DNA of 64,000 nt from Paenibacillus thalictri (GTDB taxonomy: Bacteria > Bacillota > Bacilli > Paenibacillales > NBRC-103111). Made by a program: the position numbers and the translations under genes. The stretch is taken from contig NZ_SIRE01000015.1 of the NCBI RefSeq assembly GCF_004307995.1, forward strand, positions 124,001 to 188,000, given 5' to 3'. Each line of letters begins with the position of its first letter. The first letter of the stretch is position 1. Positions 9,208 to 18,682 of this stretch are shown piece by piece. The notes beneath the pieces were generated by a model that ran no database searches, was not told where the DNA came from, and was given only the letters and a program-made list of their open reading frames with translations.

Positions 9208-11616
9208 TTATGGGATGAATCGTATAAGCTGCAGCATACGTTTGAGCATCGTCACCGCTTCCGCCCGTGTCGTAAGGCTTGCCGGCCGGAACGATCCGCC
9301 CCCTTCAACGATTCCCAGTTGCCCGGCAATCCTTACATCGTCCAGCGCCCACCGGGATATGGCCGGCTCGTCGGTAAACGGGCTATAGGCTGCCGGAGCG
9401 CCGGTTTGTTTAACCGATGTATAGTTCATGGCCCTAACGATCATGGCGGCCCATTCTTCCCTGGTGATGTTCTGCATCGGACGGAACGTCCCGTCATCAT
9501 ATCCCGAGATCAAGCCCGCCCGATAAGCGGCACCAACCGCCGTTTCGTACCAGCCCCCGTTGGCATCGGCAAATGGGCTTTTGTCACCGGTCTCCGCCAG
9601 CCCCAAAGACCTGACCAGCAGTGCCGCCGTTTCCGCTCTGGTAATGGCCGCATCCGGCTCAAACGCATCCTTGCTTTTTCCTTGAACAATCAGCTTGGAA
9701 GCCATCTTTTCCACATCGTTGCTTGACCAGTGGCCCCGTATATCTGCAAACGTCTCGAAACGGTTGATGACAGTGTAGATACTGGCTCCTTGACGTTTCA
9801 TCACAGCCAACCACCGGCCGTTTTCCTGTTCGAAGGTTGTCGGAACATACTGGAATTGGCCGGTTGCCGGGCTCCACCACACACCGGTGGCGGTTTCCGG
9901 AACCGAATCCGCATTCAAAGGAAGCGTCCGCGTCACATACTGTTGAAAAGCTTGGATAAAAGTGCTTGAGCCGTCCTCTCCGGTTACTTGGATTTCAAAC
10001 TCCAGCGGCGAAGCCAGCAGCTCAGCCTGGATCGATTTGGCCGACTGCTCCATAGCTTGGTAGGTAGGCCGATCCGGTTCACGAATGCTCACTTTAAAGA
10101 CGATAGCCTCGTCCCGCAGGCCGTATTTTTGACTGAAAACGCTTGAATCGATTTCCGAGACCGGCAGCAATATCGCCGCGGAACCGGCGCGAATATGCAG
10201 CATCGCTTGCGGATTGATTGCCGCTAGTTGTTTCCAATTGGCTGCCGTTATGTAAATTTGTCCTCCAGCAGTCGATATTTTCAGATAAACGACGCCCTTC
10301 GATAGCTCATCGGGAGATATAACGATCGGCTCTCCGGCCTGCCCATCCTCGGAAACTACCTGAATGGCAAATCCGGCCGATACCGGATTGAGAGCAGGTG
10401 CAGGCTGATGGGATGAGCTTCCTGCATACCCCGGTACATAGACATTGCCTTGATTGTTGTCCGATACAACAATCGCCGTCTCTGCCGTAAGTCCGCCGTA
10501 AGTGGCAATAGCTACCGTTTGTCCCTTGCCTATCGCTTTTACGATACCTCCGCTATCGATTGTGGCAATAGAAGAGTTCGCGATGCGGTAATCTGCATAG
10601 GGTGTTACATTGCTCGCCAGCCCGTTAGAATCGACAGCCTGCAAACTTGTAGCAATCATCTGCCCGGCAGTAACCGGATAAGAGGACTCACCAAATTGCA
10701 GCCCGGTCCACTTGGTTGATGCGCCGCTCTCCGTAAATGTCACATAAACACTGGACGGGACCGTCACTCCATTCAGGCTGGCTGTAATTTGCGCGGTTCC
10801 CGGAGTGGTTGGCGCCGTTAGGATCGCTTTGTAGGCTCCATAGGTTTCATAAGTGACAGAGAGCGCTGCCGGAATGGAGCTGCCGTTCGGAACCGCGGCT
10901 GGGATCGCTCCCTGGTTCAATTGAATTTCCAGCGGGCCTACAACTGGACCGGGATTGCCGGAAATTCTCCCCACACTCCCATAAACCACCGAGACAATCC
11001 TCGCTTCATAACGGCCATACGTTTCAAAGGCTACACTGCCCACACTCCCCAAAGTCGTGAAAATTTGCAGCGAGCTTGCTTGCTCAGTAACGTCATTGCC
11101 GTACCTGTCTTTCAAAAGCAATGAAATCGCAGTCTGACTGACGCCATCGGCAGGCAGCGACGTGGTGTTAGCCGTGACAACCGAATGCGCGGCGGATGGA
11201 GCACCCGCCTGAAAACTCACCCGTGCAATGTCCGGAACGGCAACCCCATCCACTTCCGCGCTAATCAACGCAACTCCTGCAGTAACCGGAGCGGTCAGCA
11301 CCGACGTATATTGCCCGTACACCGAGAAAGCCACGCTTCCGTCCATATGTCCCAGCGTAGTCTTGAAAGTTATCCTCTCGGGCGATATAGCGGCATCCCG
11401 ATCGAACTGATCTTTTAACAGCAGCACGACATGTGTCTGACTTGTTCCATCCGCTGGAACAACAGCTTCGTTTACGTACACCGTTCCTTTCAGCGCCGCA
11501 TCTGCGGCATAAGCGGGAGCCTCGCTTTGGACGATACCCAGAAGCAGCATAACGATCATCATGCAAGCTACGGCCCTTGTCCAAAAGCAAGCTTTCGCTC
11601 GTTTGTGCATAAACAT
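9208..11616 (-). CDS. S-layer-homology surface protein with Ig-like domains
   Basis: An 802-residue exported protein; the signal peptide ends near AYAAD (residue ~38). At least three invasin/Big-like beta domains follow (each with a VPADGxSQT or SVYGQY/ETYGRY/ETYGAY motif), then a Big-2-like domain (SSIATIDSGGIVKAIGKG). The last ~180 residues are three SLH modules (FADIRGHWSSNDVEKMASK, FADANGGWYETAVGAAYRAG, FTDEPAISRWALDDVRIAG) that anchor to pyruvylated wall polymers. It probably displays a stalk or adhesin. It is the first gene of a probable unit with the collagen-like gene. Confidence 0.85.
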   Translation of the reverse strand: MFMHKRAKACFWTRAVACMMIVMLLLGIVQSEAPAYAADAALKGTVYVNEAVVPADGTSQTHVVLLLKDQFDRDAAISPERITFKTTLGHMDGSVAFSVYGQYTSVLTAPVTAGVALISAEVDGVAVPDIARVSFQAGAPSAAHSVVTANTTSLPADGVSQTAISLLLKDRYGNDVTEQASSLQIFTTLGSVGSVAFETYGRYEARIVSVVYGSVGRISGNPGPVVGPLEIQLNQGAIPAAVPNGSSIPAALSVTYETYGAYKAILTAPTTPGTAQITASLNGVTVPSSVYVTFTESGASTKWTGLQFGESSYPVTAGQMIATSLQAVDSNGLASNVTPYADYRIANSSIATIDSGGIVKAIGKGQTVAIATYGGLTAETAIVVSDNNQGNVYVPGYAGSSSHQPAPALNPVSAGFAIQVVSEDGQAGEPIVISPDELSKGVVYLKISTAGGQIYITAANWKQLAAINPQAMLHIRAGSAAILLPVSEIDSSVFSQKYGLRDEAIVFKVSIREPDRPTYQAMEQSAKSIQAELLASPLEFEIQVTGEDGSSTFIQAFQQYVTRTLPLNADSVPETATGVWWSPATGQFQYVPTTFEQENGRWLAVMKRQGASIYTVINRFETFADIRGHWSSNDVEKMASKLIVQGKSKDAFEPDAAITRAETAALLVRSLGLAETGDKSPFADANGGWYETAVGAAYRAGLISGYDDGTFRPMQNITREEWAAMIVRAMNYTSVKQTGAPAAYSPFTDEPAISRWALDDVRIAGQLGIVEGGGSFRPASLTTRAEAVTMLKRMLQLIRFIP

Positions 11617-11936
11617 CGTTCAGCCCCTACTTTCATTTGCTGAATTTGGCAAGTTCATCGAATCAAATCAAGTGGCATTGATCTCTTATCAACCAACATA
11701 CCAGCCAAAAATAGCTGCAAACTGAAAAGAAAGCGCTTTATGTTAGGTTTGGCGGAACCAAAGAAGCAAAATAAACTTATTCTGATCAAAATCGCCATAA
11801 AAAGCATCGCTCATAAGAACATCTGATCGAAGTCCTTTCGGTGAAGTACATTCGTGTCCTGGCGGAAGCTTTTCTTGCGAGCAGAAAGTTGAATAAGCGC
11901 TTCAGCGTTTTGATATAGTTAAACGTTCCTTACCTT
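11617..11936. other. Intergenic region upstream of the SLH gene
   Basis: No gene is seen between the SLH start and the sbn terminator. The region is AT-richer than its neighbours and should hold the SLH promoter. It contains the palindrome AAAGCGCTTT at 11730-11739 within a weak cre-like context (about 11 of 14 positions), which is only suggestive of CcpA control. Confidence 0.4.
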
Positions 11937-11970
11937 AAAAAAACCTGCGGCATCATTGTTTAGCCGCAGG
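11937..11970 (-). terminator. Rho-independent terminator of the sbnA/sbnB unit
   Basis: On the minus strand the arms CCTGCGGC and GCCGCAGG form a perfect 8-bp stem with an 11-nt loop, followed by seven T. It lies about 55 bp after the sbnB-like stop. Confidence 0.85.
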
Positions 11971-12024
11971 GTTCTTCCACTTCATATAGATACGGTTGTC
12001 TGACGAACTAACGGAGGGAAGATT

Positions 12025-12999
12025 CTATTCCGCGCCCTCCAGCTCGACCCCTTTGCCAAGACGCTGCGCTTCCCACAAATAATAAGCGGCTACGCCGATA
12101 TCGAATACGGCAAGCCCCATCGGATTAAAAAACACCGTCTCCTGAGCAGCTGACCCGCCCAACCCGTCACGGCATACGATATCGGCTAACGTAAGCACAT
12201 CCGTCTCACGCAAGCCGCATTGGATGTGAAGCTGCTCCACGTCGGTGTTTTCGCGGCAAACCTCCTGCCAATCGTCGACCACGACCGCCTTCACATTCGC
12301 TACGCTCTCCGGCTTATAATCGCGCAGCGATACATTCAGCAGCAGTTTGCCTTCCCCTGGCGGTTCATCGATATATCTTTCCGCGGATACCGTACATGTG
12401 GCCACAACGTCGGAGCCCCGATAAACTTGCCGCCAATCGTCCGCTATGTCCGTGATACCACGTACAGCTTCGGGAACGGTGTCCGGGTCGATGCCTCTTA
12501 AGTCATACAAGGCGACCCGCTCCAGCTTATCCCCCAATACGCTGATCAACATATCCAGATGGTGGCGTCCCACAGGCCCCCAGCCGATGATGCCCACCCG
12601 CAGTTGGGCCGGGCGCCTTGCAGCAATAAAAGCTTGAAGCATTCGCCCGCTGACTGAGGCTGTTCTAATACCGTTCAGCAAACCACTGTAGATGAACGCG
12701 GCGGGACGGCCCGTTGCCGTTTCGTTCAGAATGATCGTATTGTGGGCTCTTGGCAAGCCAAGCCGATGGTTGTCAGGATAACTGGCGATCCACTTGATGC
12801 CGGCCCTATCAAAGCTTCCGCCGACAAAAGCAGGCATGGCGATAATCCGGTTTTGCGGTTCGCGAAAGCGCAAATACGGCTTGAGCGGATGCGCGCAATC
12901 CCCGCTATCGTTAATCTTCACAACTTCACCGATGGCCTCGGTGAGCCGCTGCCAATCGATCCCGATTTCACGTATATGCCCGTCGTGTAAATACAGCAT
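12025..12999 (-). CDS. sbnB: SbnB-like dehydrogenase (L-2,3-diaminopropionate synthesis)
   Basis: A 324-residue ornithine-cyclodeaminase/mu-crystallin family protein. The Rossmann motif GIIGWGPVGRHH is near residue 135, and RTASVSG and GIKWIASYPDN match substrate-side motifs of SbnB. SbnB oxidatively cleaves N-(1-amino-1-carboxy-2-ethyl)-glutamate with NAD to L-2,3-diaminopropionate and 2-oxoglutarate. The start lies 3 nt after the sbnA-like stop, so translation is probably coupled. The neighbouring sbnA-like gene makes this assignment much stronger than the family alone would. Confidence 0.85.
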   Translation of the reverse strand: MLYLHDGHIREIGIDWQRLTEAIGEVVKINDSGDCAHPLKPYLRFREPQNRIIAMPAFVGGSFDRAGIKWIASYPDNHRLGLPRAHNTIILNETATGRPAAFIYSGLLNGIRTASVSGRMLQAFIAARRPAQLRVGIIGWGPVGRHHLDMLISVLGDKLERVALYDLRGIDPDTVPEAVRGITDIADDWRQVYRGSDVVATCTVSAERYIDEPPGEGKLLLNVSLRDYKPESVANVKAVVVDDWQEVCRENTDVEQLHIQCGLRETDVLTLADIVCRDGLGGSAAQETVFFNPMGLAVFDIGVAAYYLWEAQRLGKGVELEGAE

Positions 13000-13002
13000 C
13001 GT

Positions 13003-14004
13003 TTACCCTCCCAACACGTAAGAAGCTGATCTGACACCCAGCTCCCTCCGCACCCAATCGTCGTCGTACACCGTCGTTAAGTACCGTTCACCGCGATCCG
13101 GCAGTATCGCCGCACACATCGCTCCCGCAGGAATAGCCGGGGCAATTTTGCGAATGGCGGCAATCACACCGCCCGAGGAGCCGCCCGCTAGAATCGACTC
13201 GCAGCGTACCAGATCCCGGCAACCCTTGACACATTCCGCGTCGGACACATGCACCACCCGATCGGCTACATCCTGCCGGTATAAAGCGGGTGTGATACCG
13301 GCACCCAGTCCGGGTAATTTCCGTTGACCTTTCTCTCCACCAAAAATAACGCTCCCTACAGCATCCACAGCTACGATTTGAGTAGACCACTGCCGGCTGT
13401 TCACATATTCCATGCAGCCGCGAATCGTTCCGCAGGAGCTGACACCGCAAAATAAATAATCGATCTCGCCCAGCTGGTCTCCGATTTCCTTCATGGTCGT
13501 CTCCGCATGAGCCATGTAATTGTCCGGATTTCCGTACTGATTGGTCCAATATGCTTTCGGCATATGCCGAACCAGCTCGCCCACTCTTCGGATCCTAGCC
13601 GGCAAAAATTCTCCTGTCTCCGGATCCGGCTCTCTGACCAGATCGATTTCCCCGCCGAAGCTGCGAATAATCCGCTTATGCTGCTCCGTCGTACGGGGAT
13701 CAATTACGCAAATAAACCGCAATCCCAAATAACCGCACAGCTGTGCGAGACTGATAGCCAGATTGCCCGAACTGGATTCGATGACAACGGTGTCGCCGGT
13801 AATTTCCCCGCGCCGTATAGCCTCCCGCAGCATATACAAAGCGGGCCTGTCTTTGGAACTGCCCCCGGGATTCATCCACTCCAGCTTGCCATAGACCTGA
13901 AACGATTCGCCGCCGAACAACCGCCGGAGCCGGATTAACGGAGTACGGCCTATCGCGTCTGCTATTCCACCCTCAAGTTGCAATGCAATCCCTTCTTTAC
14001 TCAT
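13003..14004 (-). CDS. sbnA: SbnA-like PLP synthase (L-2,3-diaminopropionate synthesis)
   Basis: A 333-residue fold-type II PLP enzyme. MNPGGSSKDRPA near residue 45 carries the Schiff-base lysine, ESSSGNLAISLA near 77 binds the substrate carboxylate, and GVSSCGTIRG near 190 binds the cofactor phosphate. SbnA joins O-phospho-L-serine and L-glutamate to the intermediate used by SbnB. A plain cysteine synthase is the alternative, but the tight pairing with an SbnB-like gene argues for diaminopropionate. Its start overlaps the end of the upstream ligase gene by 8 nt. Confidence 0.85.
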   Translation of the reverse strand: MSKEGIALQLEGGIADAIGRTPLIRLRRLFGGESFQVYGKLEWMNPGGSSKDRPALYMLREAIRRGEITGDTVVIESSSGNLAISLAQLCGYLGLRFICVIDPRTTEQHKRIIRSFGGEIDLVREPDPETGEFLPARIRRVGELVRHMPKAYWTNQYGNPDNYMAHAETTMKEIGDQLGEIDYLFCGVSSCGTIRGCMEYVNSRQWSTQIVAVDAVGSVIFGGEKGQRKLPGLGAGITPALYRQDVADRVVHVSDAECVKGCRDLVRCESILAGGSSGGVIAAIRKIAPAIPAGAMCAAILPDRGERYLTTVYDDDWVRRELGVRSASYVLGG

Positions 14005-15217
14005 AAAAAATTTTTTTGTTTTTTACCGCGCTGATATAAAGCGAATCTTCAAACACATCGGAGATAACCTGTATCCCGCCCAAAATTCGGGCTTGAATCA
14101 TCATTCCGATCTCTGGAATGCGGCGCTCCAGATCATCTCGTACCCGCTCTAACGCCGCTGCCGTTGCCCTCGGGCTATGAACATATACGATTAAAGCGTT
14201 GCCGGCCACCTTGACGCGTACGCCGGCCCCTTCCAGATGGCGAAGCACTACGCTTTCAATATCGTAGATACTGATTTTTTCTCCGTGTTTGAGATCGGGG
14301 CCGATTCTCTTTACGACGCCGGTGAAGCTTTGCCGCAAGACGCCATCCACCCATATCGGGCGCAAATCGCGCACGACATCGTAAGTCACGTAACGCAGAG
14401 CGGGGAATGCTTCTCTTACCGCCGACGTCAGCACAAGCACCCGTTCGTCGTCATCCGCCAGCGGTTCCAAGCCATTATCGATTTCCTCCGGCCGCACTCC
14501 CTCCGCCCACAGCCCCTCCGTTACTAAATAGCGCCCATGCTCATGGGAAAAATATGCGATATTGCCGATTTCAATGGAGCCGTACGTGTCGGTGATGTGC
14601 TCCTCCCCAAGCCCCAATCGGCGGGCTGCCTGCCGAATCCACACGGGCGAGGCAATTTCCCCAACAAGAATGACATGGCGGATGCCATAAGCCGACGGGT
14701 CGCCGGAAGCGTGCAGGATACGGTCCAAAATAGACGGCATCGTATACAGTACTTCCGGCTGTAAAGCGGCCAACCGTTCGAGGTGCCTTTCAATCGGCAG
14801 CCGAAATGAGATCGATTCCGCTTCCATACCCAGGCTGCGAAACACATCGACAGCCGTCGCTTCCGCATGCCCTGTACCCATATCCGCCAAAGCCGACCGA
14901 AACCGCGTCGCTCCAAGAATAGCTCGGAACATGTTCAGCTTGATCCGTATATAATGCTCCTCATCCGAAGGGGAGTAATAAATCGTTTTACGGTGTCCGG
15001 AGCTTGTACCGGATGTACGATAGGCATGCAGATCAGCACGCCCGGACAACGGATTCGTATCCGCATAATAATGCTCCTCAAGTACCGAAGACGTCACAAA
15101 GGGGAGCTTTTCCAAAGGTTGCGCCGCCTCGTTCCCCCGCTTTATCCTTGGACGGCGCAACCAAGGAAACAACCGGTTCATTCGTCCGATCGTCTGCTGA
15201 ATATCCGCCCGTTCCAT
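13997..15217 (-). CDS. PaaK-like AMP-dependent adenylating enzyme
   Basis: A 406-residue member of the phenylacetate-CoA-ligase/adenylate-forming family, a little shorter than PaaK (~430). YRTSGTSSGHRKTIYYS near residue 66 is the P-loop-like nucleotide motif and DTYGSIEIGNIAY near 210 the AMP-binding motif; the C-terminal lid includes FTGVVKRIGPDLKHG. It is the first gene of the unit with sbnA and sbnB, preceded by GGGGAG at suitable spacing. It may activate a carboxylic acid for coupling to diaminopropionate. No carrier protein or condensing enzyme is nearby, so the acceptor is unknown. Confidence 0.75.
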   Translation of the reverse strand: MERADIQQTIGRMNRLFPWLRRPRIKRGNEAAQPLEKLPFVTSSVLEEHYYADTNPLSGRADLHAYRTSGTSSGHRKTIYYSPSDEEHYIRIKLNMFRAILGATRFRSALADMGTGHAEATAVDVFRSLGMEAESISFRLPIERHLERLAALQPEVLYTMPSILDRILHASGDPSAYGIRHVILVGEIASPVWIRQAARRLGLGEEHITDTYGSIEIGNIAYFSHEHGRYLVTEGLWAEGVRPEEIDNGLEPLADDDERVLVLTSAVREAFPALRYVTYDVVRDLRPIWVDGVLRQSFTGVVKRIGPDLKHGEKISIYDIESVVLRHLEGAGVRVKVAGNALIVYVHSPRATAAALERVRDDLERRIPEIGMMIQARILGGIQVISDVFEDSLYISAVKNKKIFYE

Positions 15218-15432
15218 AAGCTGCTCCCCTTTCCCGTTTGTTGTGCCAATGCCTTGATAATACGTTTCTATAACATATGCGGGTTATCTGTACTCGTTCT
15301 TTCTCATCTTGCAAAAAAATCGAGAAGTTCGAATACGGGAAGAGCCCGCGACAGCACTCATGAAGCCCATCCGACGTATGCTGTAAGGAATAAAGCGCTC
15401 TGACCGCTTCGACATGGAAAAGAGGAATCAAC

Positions 15433-16227
15433 GTGGGAACTAACCGGAAAACGGTTACAAGAGTGATCAGCAAGCTGGTGAAAACAAGACTGCTGCTTCA
15501 CCATCGGCAATTGGCGAAGCACATCCCCGATACGCGTCCGTTTACACGGCGTCATTTGGCCAATATGCTGAACCGCTACAAAATGGTGTATGTGAAGCCG
15601 GACGGCGGCTCACTTGGCGTTGGAGTGGTGCGGGTGGAGAAACGAGGGTCTTCGTACCGGTATCAAAGCGGTATTAGATCGTTTACGTTCGGCACATTCG
15701 AGGAATTGTTTACAACGTTAAAGAAACATGCCGGCAGCAGGCGCTACCTGGTCCAGAAGGGAATCCACTTGTTGAAGTTTGAAGGCCGCCCTTTCGACTT
15801 TCGCGTTATGATCCAAAAAAATCCCGCCCGTCAATGGGAGCCTACCGGAACGGTCGGCCGCGTCGCCCATCCGCGGAAAATCGTCACCAACGGCAGCCAG
15901 GGAAGCACCATCTATCCTGCCACAGACCTGATGAAGGGGCATGCCGATGGCCATAAAGCCGTCGAGGTGCTGCGGCAAATGAACCGGATCGCCCGTTTGA
16001 CCGCCGCCCGGTTCAGCCGCACCTATCCCGCAATCAACGAGTTGGGACTCGATATCGCAGTGGATCGCAACATGAAGCCGTGGATCCTGGAAGTAAACAC
16101 CCACCCCGACCCATGCCCGTTCACCAAGCTGGAGGATAAGAAAGCGATCCGGAAAATCGTCGCTTTCGCCAAAACTTACGGCAGGCGGTACTGCTTGAAA
16201 TGCGCGAAGGCCAAGAAAGGGCGTTGA
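15433..16227 (+). CDS. YheC/YheD-type ATP-grasp protein
   Basis: A 264-residue ATP-grasp protein starting at GTG after an AGAGG site. VYVKPDGGSLGVGVVRV holds the nucleotide-binding lysine, FDFRVMIQKN the central strand, and GLDIAVDRNMKPWILEVNTHPDP the metal-binding end (D, E, N) of ATP-grasp ligases. Homologues YheC and YheD are spore-coat-associated proteins in Bacillus. The ligated substrates are unknown. This supports a spore-forming host. It is divergent from the ligase-sbnA-sbnB unit. Confidence 0.75.
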   Translation: MGTNRKTVTRVISKLVKTRLLLHHRQLAKHIPDTRPFTRRHLANMLNRYKMVYVKPDGGSLGVGVVRVEKRGSSYRYQSGIRSFTFGTFEELFTTLKKHAGSRRYLVQKGIHLLKFEGRPFDFRVMIQKNPARQWEPTGTVGRVAHPRKIVTNGSQGSTIYPATDLMKGHADGHKAVEVLRQMNRIARLTAARFSRTYPAINELGLDIAVDRNMKPWILEVNTHPDPCPFTKLEDKKAIRKIVAFAKTYGRRYCLKCAKAKKGR

Positions 16228-16320
16228 AGCCTGCCGCAAGCAGGTACATTCAAGAAATTCGGGGACAATCGGCGATTGTAAGTATGATTCGCTCATGCAA
16301 TATTCACTTTTTCAGCGGCT

Positions 16321-16363
16321 ACGTCCCGCCAAAAACATCACTCTGACGCAACAGGCGGGACGT
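16321..16363. terminator. Inverted repeat between convergent genes
   Basis: ACGTCCCGCC (16321-16330) and GGCGGGACGT (16354-16363) form a perfect 10-bp stem with a 23-nt loop and no T-run. It may end transcription from either side. A second hairpin (GGCGCACC/GGGTGCC) lies near 16410. Confidence 0.45.
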
Positions 16364-16440
16364 GGCGCGCAAAACTGTACCTTTGATAGCTTACTTGCAG
16401 ATTGGGGCATCGGCGCACCCCGTGGGTGCCGTCCCGCTGT

Positions 16441-18282
16441 TTAGCTTACTTTAAAATGATTGACCGACTGCCTCATATTCTGCGAAATTTGGCTTAACGA
16501 ATGTGCCGAGCTGGCCATGCCGTTGAGAAAATCAAGCTGCCTTCCGGTGTTTTCGGCAACTGTTGTGGCCAAGGAAGACGAATGCTCGGCGATGGTGTTC
16601 ATTTCCTCGATCGATACGGACACCTGCCGGGAACTGGCCGCCAACTCTTGAGCAGCCATCGCCGCACCATGAATGCTCCGGTTGACATCTTCCGCGGAAG
16701 CTACAATATTCGCAAAGGATATCTCCACTAACCCCATGCTTTCAAGCCCCTTATCCACTTCGCCCAACCCTTGCTTCATCGTAATTGCTACTTGATTCGT
16801 ATCGGTCTGCACCTGCTTAATCATAGTCCCGATATGTTTCACCGCATTAGCCGATTGCTCGGACAGCTTCTTTACCTCTTGGGCGACAACGGAAAACCCC
16901 CGGCCGTATTCTCCCGCCCGCGCCGACTCAATCGCCGCATTAAGAGCCAGCAGGTTTGTCTGCTGAGATAAATCTCCGATCAGATTGACAATATGGCCGA
17001 TATTGCGGGAATGCTCCTCCAGCTGACGGATTCCCTGCTCCCCGCGGACCACCGCCTCGCTGATTTTGTGCATGACTTGAACGACGGCTTGAACAGAGGT
17101 ATCGCCTTTCCGCGCTTGCAGGGACGCTTCTTCGGCCATATCCGAAACTTCTCCGGTCGAGTCAGCAATTTTTTGCAGACCGCCAATAATTTGACCGATG
17201 GCCACGCGGGTCTGATTAGCTCCTTCCATCTGGCTGCCTGCTCCTGCAGCTACGATTTTGATCGATTGCTTCACCTCGCCGGCTGCCTGGACATTGCGCT
17301 CGCAATGATCGAGCAGTTGCCCCGACGAAGCTGCTACCGTATCCGACGTATTGTGAATTTGCTTGATCGTCTCCCGGAGGTTCACGACCATCCGATTTAA
17401 AGATTCGACCAGCAGCCCGATCTCATCGCGGTTTTTCACCTTGAGGACATCGGCCGAAATATCCCCTTCGGCAATTTTTTGCAATGCTCCGGACACCTGC
17501 CTTACCGGCGCAGCAATGTGCGCCGAAATGAGCAGCGCCAGACCGATAGAAAAAACGACAGCCAGAAAAACGGCGATCCCCGTGTTGCGGATAGCGTTAT
17601 AATAGAGCCCTTCGCTGTTGTGGGACAAAGTGACGGCATTCTCGTAATTAAGCTTGCCCAGGAGATCGATTTCTTGCTGCATCGCTTCATAAGCTTCTTT
17701 GGACTTGGCAAGCATCTTGGCGATCTGATCGGCGTAGGCGCCGGCCCCTTCAACGAAGTTCACCCGGGTGGCCATGATGAAAGAATCGGAATAACCGTCC
17801 TTATAGGCCGACCATTTGCTCTTCAGCAGCTCAAAATGCTGCCGTTCCTCATCACTGCGCACAATTGTGCCGTACAATTCCAAGTTATCGTCAATTTGCT
17901 TGAAAATAGCGCCCGACTGGGGAAGGAACTGCTTTTTATTGGCGTCATTCGGCTCCATTATCATCGTAGCCTGCAAAGCAAGCATTTGTTGTGCCAGCAA
18001 GTTGATTTTGCCGATCGTTTCGACGCCCTTTAACGAGGAATTCGTAATTTCTCCCGTCAAGCTCTGCATGGAAGACATGCTGATGAGTCCCGTACCGCCG
18101 ACAACGGATGCCAGCACAATCGTGACCAGAAAAGAGCCGAGCAGCTTTTTGCGTACGGTGAACTTGTTTACATCGGCATTAGCGCGCCTAAACTTTTGAA
18201 AGACCGTTTTGCACAACCCAAGCCATCCATTATTCCATTGTCCAATCCGGTACCGCTCCCTGAACATCTTGATATTGTCCAT
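16441..18282 (-). CDS. Methyl-accepting chemotaxis protein
   Basis: A 613-residue receptor with two membrane segments (about residues 48-70 and 230-252) flanking a four-helix-bundle-type sensor domain, then a HAMP domain ([23 protein letters not shown]). The cytoplasmic coiled coil ends in the signalling tip [22 protein letters not shown], which binds CheA and CheW. The ligand cannot be deduced. The N-terminal cytoplasmic tail of about 45 residues is longer than usual, so an internal start is possible. Confidence 0.9.
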   Translation of the reverse strand: MDNIKMFRERYRIGQWNNGWLGLCKTVFQKFRRANADVNKFTVRKKLLGSFLVTIVLASVVGGTGLISMSSMQSLTGEITNSSLKGVETIGKINLLAQQMLALQATMIMEPNDANKKQFLPQSGAIFKQIDDNLELYGTIVRSDEERQHFELLKSKWSAYKDGYSDSFIMATRVNFVEGAGAYADQIAKMLAKSKEAYEAMQQEIDLLGKLNYENAVTLSHNSEGLYYNAIRNTGIAVFLAVVFSIGLALLISAHIAAPVRQVSGALQKIAEGDISADVLKVKNRDEIGLLVESLNRMVVNLRETIKQIHNTSDTVAASSGQLLDHCERNVQAAGEVKQSIKIVAAGAGSQMEGANQTRVAIGQIIGGLQKIADSTGEVSDMAEEASLQARKGDTSVQAVVQVMHKISEAVVRGEQGIRQLEEHSRNIGHIVNLIGDLSQQTNLLALNAAIESARAGEYGRGFSVVAQEVKKLSEQSANAVKHIGTMIKQVQTDTNQVAITMKQGLGEVDKGLESMGLVEISFANIVASAEDVNRSIHGAAMAAQELAASSRQVSVSIEEMNTIAEHSSSLATTVAENTGRQLDFLNGMASSAHSLSQISQNMRQSVNHFKVS

Positions 18283-18682
18283 ACGTCCCTCCGCTATGTG
18301 AAATACATCGTATGATCAGCTTATCTCTCATTAGTTCGGAGAATTTAAGCGGCACTTCAAAACCATGTTAAATCTATCCATATTTACTGTGTCTATTCAT
18401 AGATTTTCTCTATAACGCGCAGATGATCTGATCTGTGGGGTGCCGGCTCTCCCTAGTAACCTATAGTAAAGGTGCTACTGTATAGTTAACCTAGTTAATT
18501 CAATTTCACTGCTTACATTTACCGCGGCAATTCTATAAAATAGATAAAGAATGCGAGCATCTGCGCTTTGGCCGAACGTTTCGCCATTTGAAAGTGGTCG
18601 GCACGGCTCAAGTTGGGCAGACTGCATTCCAACGTATCATTGAATGTTAAGTATGGAAGCGACAATGAGGAGGATATGAATC
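18283..18682. other. Divergent intergenic region, chemoreceptor / aldo-keto reductase
   Basis: This 400-bp stretch has no convincing gene. On the minus strand TTAA and GCCGCTTA (18371 down to 18346) are 14 nt apart, a weak match to the sigma-D motility promoter (TAAA-N14-16-GCCGATAT) about 65 nt before the chemoreceptor start. The aldo/keto reductase has a GGAGGA ribosome site near 18668. No riboswitch was recognised. Confidence 0.35.

Noticed and set aside
12025-14004. Full staphyloferrin B (sbn) siderophore cluster
   Set aside because: Only SbnA and SbnB counterparts are present; no NIS synthetase, transporter or Fur box accompanies them.
18283-18682. Cyclic di-GMP riboswitch before the chemoreceptor
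   Set aside because: The conserved GEMM core sequences could not be found on either strand.
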